From positions 1 to 33,888 of the forward strand of contig NZ_SMME01000834.1 in the NCBI RefSeq assembly GCF_009711465.1: a stretch of 33,888 nt of DNA, in the 5' to 3' direction. The position numbers and the translations under genes are program-made. The stretch comes from Parendozoicomonas verongulae. GTDB lineage: Bacteria; Pseudomonadota; Gammaproteobacteria; Pseudomonadales; Endozoicomonadaceae. The notes under the pieces were generated by a model. That model made no database searches, was not told the DNA's origin, and saw only the letters and a list, made by a program, of their open reading frames with translations. Below are positions 24,831 to 31,880 of this stretch, one piece after another (the first letter of the stretch is position 1; every line of letters starts with the position of its first letter).

Positions 24831-24856
24831 ATAAAGGAGGCGAATGCCTCCTTTAT
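24831..24856. terminator. Bidirectional terminator between trhP and the H-NS-like gene
   Basis: A perfect 11-bp inverted repeat (ataaaggaggc 24831-24841, gcctcctttat 24846-24856) with a GAAT tetraloop lies between two convergent stop codons. Confidence 0.8.
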
Positions 24857-24876
24857 GACTTAAGAGGGAGTGAAGA

Positions 24877-25308
24877 TTACTCTTCGTCTTCCTGTTTGAC
24901 TACACAGTCCAGACGCTTCTTGCCAGTTTCGTCCAGGTAAGCCTGGAAGTCTTTTGGCAGACGGCCGGTAGTAGAGCCGTACCATTGCACAGTGTCACCA
25001 GCCTTGGTCACGTACTCAAAGGTGTACTTGTTTATGTTGCGACGCTTCTTGGTAGCTACTTCTTCTGTCGCACCCAGATCTGCCAGAGACAAGCCTTTCT
25101 CTTCCAGAATCTTGCGAATCTGCTCGATGCTTTCTTCTTTTTCTTTGTTCTTGGCCTGATCTTCTTCATAAGCAGCACGCTTTTCTTCCAGCAGGCTGTT
25201 CATGCGATCAATGATACGTTCCATATCTTCAAAGTGAACGTCTTTAAACAGGCCACGCATGCGGGTCTTACTGGACAGGCGATGCATGATTTCTTCGAAC
25301 ATATTCAT
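24877..25308 (-). CDS. H-NS family nucleoid-associated protein
   Basis: The 143-residue product has the H-NS plan: an N-terminal helical dimerisation region (about 1-70, with coiled-coil EEKRAAYEEDQAKNKEKEES), a linker with TKKRR, and a C-terminal DNA-binding domain (about 93-138) reading KYTFEYVTKAGDTVQWYG. The AT-minor-groove loop, QGR in E. coli H-NS, is TGR here (114-116) followed by LPKDFQAYLDETGKK. It probably silences AT-rich or acquired DNA, and H-NS genes usually repress themselves. ATG 25308 has a gggg Shine-Dalgarno. A long AT-rich spacer (25309-25785) lies upstream. It is not MvaT, which has a different C-terminal motif. Confidence 0.85.
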   Translation of the reverse strand: MNMFEEIMHRLSSKTRMRGLFKDVHFEDMERIIDRMNSLLEEKRAAYEEDQAKNKEKEESIEQIRKILEEKGLSLADLGATEEVATKKRRNINKYTFEYVTKAGDTVQWYGSTTGRLPKDFQAYLDETGKKRLDCVVKQEDEE

Positions 25309-25785
25309 GGTAATACCCCAGGATAATGATTTGTTGATATGCAGAATTCTGATCAGACGAAGCTAATTCAGCTAAATGTTTGGCTAAAAATACTGATAAA
25401 ATAACTCTCAGCAGAACTATAACGAATCAGTGATGCGAAAACATTTTTGGAATGAAAACACCAAGTCTGAATATTCTTTTCGATAACACCGGATTTTCAC
25501 TGCGAATACTCAGATAAAAACTATTGATTGTCAATAAATCACGACAGGTTTTCATGGCGAGTCTTACAAAATAATACACTTTTCCACTTATTTGATAGCA
25601 GTTTGTAAGCAAAGCCCTGTATTTGGATTGGAATGTTGGGCAGATAACATATTTGGTAATAATGACCTTGCTCTAAGGGGGGAAGTAATCATATCTTCTT
25701 GTTATAAATGCCTTTACGACTTATATCTCTCGAGATTACTGTAAAGATGTGTTCGGGATAATAATAAAAAGGGCAGGGTTGCTCA
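25309..25785. other. AT-rich intergenic region between divergent H-NS-like and DedA genes
   Basis: About 480 bases with no credible gene; a 61-codon minus-strand frame at 25427-25612 lacks support. The stretch is visibly richer in A and T than its flanks and presumably carries promoters for both divergent genes, as well as binding sites for the H-NS-like protein itself. Confidence 0.55.
25699..25727 (+). promoter_or_regulatory. Candidate promoter of the DedA-OlsF operon
   Basis: A TTGTTA (25699-25704) and TATATC (25722-25727) are separated by 17 bases, each matching 4 of 6 consensus positions, about 60 bases before the DedA start. AT-rich context makes chance matches likely. Confidence 0.3.
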
Positions 25786-26379
25786 GTGTTTTTTTCTTCA
25801 GATATCTTATCTCACCCCTGGGTCATCCCCATTGCTTTGTTTTTCGCAACATTTGTTCTGGAAGATGCGGCTATTGTTTCTGGAGCAATGTTAGCGACTG
25901 CAGGAACCATTCAGCCCGAGATGGCTTTTGTTGCACTACTGCTTGGGATTGTCGTAGGCGATGTTGGTCTTTATTTTCTGGGTAAGCAAGCAAGGCGATT
26001 CTCCTTTATTCAAAAACACACCGAACAAAAACGGGTTAAGGATTTCCGACACTGGGTATCAAGCTACCTCTTTCTGGTCATTTTTATTGTGAGATTCGCC
26101 CCAGGGCTTCGGCTCCCCTGTTACTTATCCTGCGGGGTGTTCACCGTCTCTATTAAACGGTTTATCTGGGCTGTTGGCGTAGCAGGTTTTTTTTGGGTGG
26201 CTCTGGCATTTGGTGGTGTCCACTGGTTTGGACTGCAGCTATCAAACTCATCGTTTTGGCAGGATGCTGGCATTTGGAAATGGGTTCTTGTCCCTGTTTT
26301 TGGTGTGATAATTTATTTTTGTCAAAGGCTCCTGAATGGGTATATCGGGCGCTATCTGGAGATTAAGGATGATCAGTAA
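25786..26379 (+). CDS. DedA family membrane protein
   Basis: The 197-residue integral inner-membrane protein belongs to the DedA/VTT superfamily, some members of which move lipid carriers across the membrane. Hydrophobic segments lie at about 12-30, 40-62, 90-110, 120-145 and 165-185. Family features are the early acidic FVLEDAAIVSG with GDVGLYFLGK, and the arginine/proline re-entrant element RFAPGLRLPCYLSCGV. The start is GTG 25786, with agggttg upstream; an alternative frame from 25749 is out of register. It overlaps the next gene by 11 bases and begins an operon with ATP-grasp, DoxX-like and acyltransferase genes, suggesting lipid transport. Confidence 0.82.
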   Translation: MFFSSDILSHPWVIPIALFFATFVLEDAAIVSGAMLATAGTIQPEMAFVALLLGIVVGDVGLYFLGKQARRFSFIQKHTEQKRVKDFRHWVSSYLFLVIFIVRFAPGLRLPCYLSCGVFTVSIKRFIWAVGVAGFFWVALAFGGVHWFGLQLSNSSFWQDAGIWKWVLVPVFGVIIYFCQRLLNGYIGRYLEIKDDQ

Positions 26380-27523
26380 CAGAGATGAAAACCTGATTGA
26401 ACAGGCAATAAAACCGACATTCTCAGCTAAACAGGCTCATGTTGGTATGCCGCCTTTGGCAAAAAGAACAAGAGCCCTGGCATTTTTTGAGTTTTGGCCC
26501 ACAGCTCTGGTTTATCTTCCGGTTGCCATTCTCTGGTTATTTCAAGCAATACGATACCGCGGGCTGACCGTGCCATTAAGTGCCAACCCCGGCTTTTATT
26601 TGGGCGGGCTGGTGGGGGAATCGAAAGCCGATAACTTTCTTCAAGCTGGAGACTATACCCGCAATTTGATTGCTCCCTGGTGTCGAATGACTAATGGCAC
26701 CAACGATATTACCACGCAACTCGAAGATGCTTTACAACAGATGCAGCTCTCAGGGTTGCAGTTTCCTGTGATTGCCAAGCCCGATGTGGGATGTCGTGGT
26801 GAGGGAGTACGCATTGTTCGGGATAGGGAGCAGTTGAAAGAGTATTTTCTGACATTTCCAAATAAAGCTAACGTCATTCTTCAAGAACTGGTGCCCTGGG
26901 AGCCGGAAGCAGGGGTGTTTTATATTCGCAAACCAGGGGAGCCTCGGGGACAGATTTTTTCCCTGGCATTAAAGTATCAGCCTTACGTGTATGGCAATGG
27001 TGTGGACACTTTAAAAACATTAATCCTGCAAGATAAGCGAGCAGGCCGGCTGGCTCATCTCTATCTCAAACGCCATCAGGATCAACTCGAAAAGGTTTTT
27101 GAGCCTGGCCAGCCGTTTCGTCTGGCATTCGCAGGAAGCCATAGCCGTGGTGCTATTTTTCGGGATGGTCGGCATTTGATTACAGAACAACTGACAGATG
27201 CCTTTGATCGAGTCAGCAAAGATATCGACGGCTTTTATTACGGGCGTTTCGATGTACGCTTTGCTAATGAGGAGAGTTTTGTGAAGGGCGAAGACTTTCG
27301 GATTGTTGAAGTCAACGGTGTGAGTAGTGAAGCTGCCCACATCTGGGATGCAGACTCGTCCCTTCGGGAGGTATATAAAACACTCTTCGCACAATACAAC
27401 ACGCTCTTTGAAATTGGTGCCGCTAATCGGAAACGAGGACATCGCGGGGGAAACCTGCGTCAGGTTGTGGCAGGATTTTTCAAGGAGCTACGATTAGGAA
27501 AGCAGTATCCAGATACAGAATAA
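26369..27523 (+). CDS. ATP-grasp ligase-like protein with N-terminal membrane segment
   Basis: The 384-residue product starts at ATG 26369, with GGAG 8 bases upstream; it overlaps the DedA stop by 11 bases. ATP-grasp features are the nucleotide-binding FPVIAKPDVGCRGEGVRIV (about 132-150), ILQELVPWEPEAGVFYIR and a metal-binding DFRIVEVNGVSSEAAHI near the C-terminus. One hydrophobic segment (about 43-60, WPTALVYLPVAILWLFQ) suggests membrane attachment. ATP-grasp enzymes join a carboxylate to an amine or thiol using ATP. Automated annotation may call it D-alanine-D-alanine ligase, but the N-terminal domain and context do not support that. The substrate is unknown; ligation of an amino-acid or acyl headgroup is a contextual guess. 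Confidence 0.75.
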   Translation: MISNRDENLIEQAIKPTFSAKQAHVGMPPLAKRTRALAFFEFWPTALVYLPVAILWLFQAIRYRGLTVPLSANPGFYLGGLVGESKADNFLQAGDYTRNLIAPWCRMTNGTNDITTQLEDALQQMQLSGLQFPVIAKPDVGCRGEGVRIVRDREQLKEYFLTFPNKANVILQELVPWEPEAGVFYIRKPGEPRGQIFSLALKYQPYVYGNGVDTLKTLILQDKRAGRLAHLYLKRHQDQLEKVFEPGQPFRLAFAGSHSRGAIFRDGRHLITEQLTDAFDRVSKDIDGFYYGRFDVRFANEESFVKGEDFRIVEVNGVSSEAAHIWDADSSLREVYKTLFAQYNTLFEIGAANRKRGHRGGNLRQVVAGFFKELRLGKQYPDTE

Positions 27524-27583
27524 TTACCCAGACTATGGGAAAGTAATGGCTTGGGTACTTAAATATGCCAGGGAGGCAGAATA

Positions 27584-28009
27584 ATGAAAGCGTCATATAT
27601 AAAGTTCGGACTTTCGCTCTATATCTCGATTGTGTTTGTACAATCTCTCTTCTTCAAATTTTCCGGCGCGCCGGAAACAGTGTATATCTTTGGAACTATT
27701 GGAGAGTGGGCAGGCATCTACTGGTTTGCTGAATACGGTGCTTATATAGTGGGCACGGTGGAACTGATCGCTTCTCTCCTACTATTGACCGGTAGTCGCA
27801 TTTTGGGAGCGTTAGCTGCATTTGGCACAATGGCCGGTGCAGTGTTCTTCCACCTGTTTACACCTCTTGGTATTCACATGCCGGAATTTGATGGAGCGGG
27901 AAATATTGTGGGTAACGATGGTGGTCTGCTGTTTATCAATGCCTGCGCCATTTTAGTGGCCTCGATTGTTATCATCGCCATGGAACTGAGCGATAAACAG
28001 AAGCTCTGA
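27584..28009 (+). CDS. DoxX-like four-helix membrane protein
   Basis: The 141-residue product has four hydrophobic helices (about 7-25, 48-68, 72-95 and 112-133), the plan of DoxX/DoxX-like membrane proteins. The conserved-looking LFFKFSGAPETVYIFGTIG between helices 1 and 2 is typical of the family. The function is generally unclear. ATG 27584 has a strong gggagg Shine-Dalgarno. It lies 60 bases after the ATP-grasp gene and 52 before the acyltransferase gene, in one direction. Confidence 0.8.
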   Translation: MKASYIKFGLSLYISIVFVQSLFFKFSGAPETVYIFGTIGEWAGIYWFAEYGAYIVGTVELIASLLLLTGSRILGALAAFGTMAGAVFFHLFTPLGIHMPEFDGAGNIVGNDGGLLFINACAILVASIVIIAMELSDKQKL

Positions 28010-28061
28010 ATAAAGACCCGGACAAAAATAAGAAAGTAATATCTGCTGGGGGAGGCTGGAT

Positions 28062-29858
28062 ATGACTGACTCTTCACCTTTTCATCTCAAGTGGAAGGGA
28101 AAACGCGGCCTGTTGATGAAAGTGCTGGAAAGAATGACAGGCCTTCGCCGGCTAGATCGCCTTTATCACCAGCATATTAGCAACCAGCGGGGGAAGGCAT
28201 TTCTCGAATCTGCCATGGTTGCGCTGGATTTTGATTATCAGGTTCATGGCGCAGCCTTTTCTTCGATCCCTCAAGAAGGCTCTTTACTGGTGGTTTCTAA
28301 CCATCCCTTTGGCGGAGCAGAGGGCATAGCTCTCCTGGATGTTTTCCTGAAAGCACGCCCCGATGTACGCATTCTCTCGAATCAGATTTTGAACGCCTTG
28401 CCAGGGTTGAAAGAGTTGTTTATTGGTGTGGATATTCTTAGCGAATCCTCTCGCCAAGCGCGCAAGCGTGCCAATCAGGCCGCAATAGAGGAAGCCACGC
28501 AATGGGTAGGCAATGGCGGTGTGCTGATTATTTTCCCTTCCGGTGAAGTTGCAGACTGGGATTGGCAGAGCAAAGCCACTCAAGAAGCGCCCTGGCGGCA
28601 CACCGCAGGCCGTATTCTCAGAGAAACCCAGACAAGTGTAATGCCAGTGTATGTAGATGGCCGGAACAGTTGGTTGTTTTACCTGCTCGGGCGTATTCAC
28701 CCACTGCTGCGTACCACACGGCTTGTGCATGAGTTGTTGAATAAAAAAGGGCAAACCCTGCAGCTATACGGAGGAAGCATTGCGCCAGCACGCACCTTCA
28801 ACAAGCTCCCCCAGAGAAATGAGCTCACCAGTGCATTACGCATGCGATCGCTGCTTCTTGATCCTAAAAATCAAAAGGTAAAAACTCAGGAAATGGCACA
28901 GAGTTCAACCTGTGCCGTCGCTCCCCCCGTTAAAGCAGGTTTGCTTGCGAACGAAATTCGGCAACTGCCTTCAAACTTCCGCCTGCTTACAAAAGGCGAT
29001 ATGGAAGTCTGGTGCTCGGATGCCCAATCGATTCCTCACCTGCTACAGGAAATTGGTCGGCTAAGGGAACTGACCTTTCGGGAAGTAGGGGAAGGCACAG
29101 GTCAGGCTGTGGATATTGATGATTTTGACCAACACTACCTGCATCTCTTTTTATGGAACAAGGAAAAGCAGGAAGTGGCGGGTGCCTATCGTATTGGGCA
29201 GGTGGATAAACTGGTTGCCGCTAAAGGTGTACAAGGGCTGTATTCCCGCAGCCTGTTCCATTACGACCAGCGCTTTTTGGATAAGCTGGGCTCTTGCCTT
29301 GAAATGGGGCGCTCTTTTATTTGCCCGGAATATCAGAAAAGCCTGATGGCTTTGCAAATGCTGTGGAAAGGCATTGGTTGCTGGGTTGTACAACACCCTC
29401 AATACCGTGTTTTGTTTGGGCCGGTGAGCATCAGCAATGATTACCAGAACCTCTCCCGCTACCTCATGGCGATGAGCCTGAAAGAGAATAATTTCGATCA
29501 GGAGCTGGCGACACTGGTTCAACCAGTCAGCCCATTACCAGAGATGAAAGGTTTGCCATGGAATCGGGAAATGCTGGCAGGGCTAGGGGATATTGAACAG
29601 CTTTCAAGCCTTGTTCAACTTGTGGAAAAGGATCGGGGCGTGCCTGTTCTTCTCAAGCAATACCTCAAATTGAACGGAACCTTTGTGGGCTTTAATGTGG
29701 ATAGCGAGTTTAACGATGCACTGGATGGGCTGATTATCGTAGACCTGCTCAAGAGCGAAAAGCGGGCGATAAGCCGATATCTGGGTGAAGCTGGCTACAA
29801 GGTTTTCTGTGAATATCACGCTGAAACTTCTGTAAGCCCTGCCTCAACGGTCGTTTGA
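28062..29858 (+). CDS. Bifunctional acyltransferase, OlsF-like (ornithine/aminolipid synthesis)
   Basis: The 598-residue product fuses two acyltransferases. The N-terminal half (about 50-260) is PlsC/lysophospholipid acyltransferase-like, with NHPFGGAEG (80-88) and FPSGEVADW (158-166). The C-terminal half (about 300-540) is a GNAT-like OlsB/hemolysin-type domain with EVAGAYRIGQ, GLYSRSLFHY, CLEMGRSFICPEYQ and VLFGPVSISNDYQ. OlsF proteins of Serratia and Flavobacterium make ornithine lipids with an N-acyltransferase C-half and an O-acyltransferase N-half, and this domain order matches. The headgroup may be ornithine or another amino acid. ATG 28062 has ggggagg upstream. It is the last gene of the DedA operon and its end overlaps the convergent DinB-like gene by 15 bases. 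Confidence 0.83.
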   Translation: MTDSSPFHLKWKGKRGLLMKVLERMTGLRRLDRLYHQHISNQRGKAFLESAMVALDFDYQVHGAAFSSIPQEGSLLVVSNHPFGGAEGIALLDVFLKARPDVRILSNQILNALPGLKELFIGVDILSESSRQARKRANQAAIEEATQWVGNGGVLIIFPSGEVADWDWQSKATQEAPWRHTAGRILRETQTSVMPVYVDGRNSWLFYLLGRIHPLLRTTRLVHELLNKKGQTLQLYGGSIAPARTFNKLPQRNELTSALRMRSLLLDPKNQKVKTQEMAQSSTCAVAPPVKAGLLANEIRQLPSNFRLLTKGDMEVWCSDAQSIPHLLQEIGRLRELTFREVGEGTGQAVDIDDFDQHYLHLFLWNKEKQEVAGAYRIGQVDKLVAAKGVQGLYSRSLFHYDQRFLDKLGSCLEMGRSFICPEYQKSLMALQMLWKGIGCWVVQHPQYRVLFGPVSISNDYQNLSRYLMAMSLKENNFDQELATLVQPVSPLPEMKGLPWNREMLAGLGDIEQLSSLVQLVEKDRGVPVLLKQYLKLNGTFVGFNVDSEFNDALDGLIIVDLLKSEKRAISRYLGEAGYKVFCEYHAETSVSPASTVV

Positions 29859-30365
29859 GGCACTTTTTCGAAACTGCAGTGTTGCCGGGGCCACACCAAA
29901 ATTGTCGGAGATATCCACAGATTCCGCCTTCAGAATCATCGCAATAATGGCCTGATGATGCAGCGTGTGGCTGTGGATAAACATTAATTCACGAACCAGT
30001 GTTGTTTGTGTGGATAACTGCTCATCCGAACATCCAGATACAACGGCCTTTAAAGTCAGTGAATGATTCTTTTCACCAATCAGTGCCTGCAACCGGCTGA
30101 CAATACCTGCCAAAGCCGAGAGAACGGCAGCCGACGACTGCTCAAGCAATGAGTTTCGTACGCGGTTGTCGTAACAAATCATACCGCCAGGTAAACCATC
30201 AAACAGCATATGATAGTGCTCAATAATATGGCGGACATGAACACCAATAGATCCACCTGTGTATTGCGGCTTGCGGGTATAAAGCGACGAAGACAACCCA
30301 GACAGCTGGCTCTTGATTTCAAGAAGCGAATCACAATTTGCAGACACGGCAGACTGAAGCGACAT
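29844..30365 (-). CDS. DinB-like four-helix protein
   Basis: The 173-residue product resembles the DinB/YfiT-like metal-binding four-helix superfamily, with histidines in the expected places: VRHIIEHYHMLFDG near the start of the bundle and FIHSHTLHHQAIIAMIL near the end (the HxxxH pair). Members include thiol-dependent transferases, but the specific reaction is unknown. ATG 30365 is chosen over the TTG at 30383 because cgggaaa is well spaced from it. It converges with the OlsF-like gene (15-bp overlap) with no terminator between, so the two messages would be partly complementary. Confidence 0.72.
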   Translation of the reverse strand: MSLQSAVSANCDSLLEIKSQLSGLSSSLYTRKPQYTGGSIGVHVRHIIEHYHMLFDGLPGGMICYDNRVRNSLLEQSSAAVLSALAGIVSRLQALIGEKNHSLTLKAVVSGCSDEQLSTQTTLVRELMFIHSHTLHHQAIIAMILKAESVDISDNFGVAPATLQFRKSASNDR

Positions 30366-30497
30366 AAATTTCCCGAAACTCAAAACAGATGACTTCAGGC
30401 TAGCTTATTCGCGATTATGAATACAGCCCAAGAAATCCATTAACAGGAGAACAGGGCTGCTGTACAGTCTCTCCTGAATAGATATGAGGCGTATAAC

Positions 30498-31412
30498 ATG
30501 GAAATAACAGCGATAGCCTTTGTTGCCCTTGTGGCCATTTTGATTCTCACCGGCGTGAGGATTGTGCCACAGGGTTATAACTATACCGTTGAACGTCTGG
30601 GGCGTTTTACCCGCGTGCTTCATCCCGGTGTGAACCTGCTGATTCCTATTGTGGATCGTATCGGTCGTAAACAAAACATGATGGAGCAGGTACTGGATAT
30701 TCCTCCGCAAAGTGTTATCTCCTCTGATAACGCGCAAGTCACTACCGATGCAGTGTGCTTCTTTCAGGTTCAGGATTCCGTGAAAGCCTCTTACGAGGTG
30801 AATAACCTGTTGCTGGCTATGCAGAATCTGGCCATGACCAATATCCGTGCTGTGCTGGGTTCCATGGAACTGGACGAAATGCTTTCTAATCGCGACAAGA
30901 TCAATGCCAGCCTGTTAGACAAAGTGGATGAAGCCACTGACCCATGGGGTGTAAAAGTCACCCGTATAGAGATTCGCGATATCGCTCCCCCTCAGGATCT
31001 GGTGGATGCCATGGGGCGCCAGATGAAAGCTGAACGTGAAAAGCGCGCCCAGATTCTGGAAGCGGAAGGCTCCCGTGAGGCTGCGGTTCAAGTCGCGGAA
31101 GGTGAAAAGAGAGCGCAGATTCTGAAAGCGGAGGGTGAGCTGGAGGCCGCCAAACGTGAGGCAGAAGCCCGTGAACGTCTGGCACAGGCAGAAGCTCAGG
31201 CAACAGAGTCTGTCTCTAAAGCGATTGCAGAAGGTGACCCTATGGCGATCAACTACTTTATCGCCCAGAAATATGTAGAAGCGTTGAAGGATGTCGCATC
31301 TGCAGAAAACAACAAAGTCATCATGATGCCCCTGGAAGCTGGTAATGTGATTGGTTCTTTGGCCGGCATTAAAGAACTTGTGGCTGAGGCTTCTCTTAAA
31401 AAAGGAAACTGA
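30498..31412 (+). CDS. qmcA: SPFH/stomatin-like protein QmcA
   Basis: This inner-membrane SPFH (band 7) protein forms large oligomers and is involved in membrane microdomain organisation and membrane protein quality control. The 304-residue product has a single N-terminal TM (about 3-20), the SPFH domain (about 20-180, VPQGYNYTVERLGRFTRVLHPG and the IEIRDIAPP segment) and a long Ala/Glu-rich coiled coil (about 180-245) with heptad-like repeats of KRAQILEAEG and KRAQILKAEG. It is followed after 6 bases by an NfeD-type gene, the conserved qmcA-nfeD pair. Confidence 0.94.
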   Translation: MEITAIAFVALVAILILTGVRIVPQGYNYTVERLGRFTRVLHPGVNLLIPIVDRIGRKQNMMEQVLDIPPQSVISSDNAQVTTDAVCFFQVQDSVKASYEVNNLLLAMQNLAMTNIRAVLGSMELDEMLSNRDKINASLLDKVDEATDPWGVKVTRIEIRDIAPPQDLVDAMGRQMKAEREKRAQILEAEGSREAAVQVAEGEKRAQILKAEGELEAAKREAEARERLAQAEAQATESVSKAIAEGDPMAINYFIAQKYVEALKDVASAENNKVIMMPLEAGNVIGSLAGIKELVAEASLKKGN

Positions 31413-31418
31413 CGCCTT

Positions 31419-31880
31419 ATGGAGCCCTTAATCTCTTTTATCGCTGAACTGCAGCCGTGGCACTGGGTTGTCTTTTGTTTTCTGCTGCTTGGCATGGAAG
31501 CACTGGGAGCCGGTGGCTTTTTGCTGGGAGCCGCTGCTGCAGCGGTTCTTCAGGGATTTCTGCTCTGGCTGGTTCCGGATATGGGCTGGGCTGTGCAATT
31601 CAGCGTATTTGGTGCGGGTGCGCTGATTTTCACAGTTGTCTGGTGGTTCTTCCTTCGTAAGTCCGGGCAGAACAGCGAAGAGCCTCTGCTTAACGACAGG
31701 GCAGCCCAAATGGTTGGGCGCATTGTTGTGCTGGACCAGAACCTGCCGGGCGGCCATGGTCGTATACAGATTGGTGATACCAAGTGGAAGGTGCGAGCCA
31801 ACCAGACACTGGAAGCGGGAGCGACCGTTGTTGTGGTTGGCTCAGAAGGTATGACGTTGTTTATCGAGTCAGATCGATAG
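31419..31880 (+). CDS. NfeD-like membrane protein (YbbK type)
   Basis: The 153-residue product has two or three TM segments (about 12-30, 32-50 and 55-75) and a C-terminal OB-fold domain (about 95-150, GRIVVLDQNLPGGHGRIQIGDTKWKVRA), the short NfeD architecture without the protease domain. Such proteins partner SPFH proteins encoded next door and are linked to membrane homeostasis. ATG 31419 lies 6 bases after the qmcA stop. The end overlaps the convergent nuclease gene by 12 bases. Confidence 0.9.
   Translation: MEPLISFIAELQPWHWVVFCFLLLGMEALGAGGFLLGAAAAAVLQGFLLWLVPDMGWAVQFSVFGAGALIFTVVWWFFLRKSGQNSEEPLLNDRAAQMVGRIVVLDQNLPGGHGRIQIGDTKWKVRANQTLEAGATVVVVGSEGMTLFIESDR

Noticed and set aside
26369..27523. 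D-alanine-D-alanine ligase
   Set aside because: Only the ATP-grasp core is shared; the N-terminal membrane segment, size and operon do not fit cell-wall synthesis.
30449..30460. CTGTACAG as a LexA box before qmcA
   Set aside because: Only the outer bases of the LexA consensus are present and the spacing is too short.
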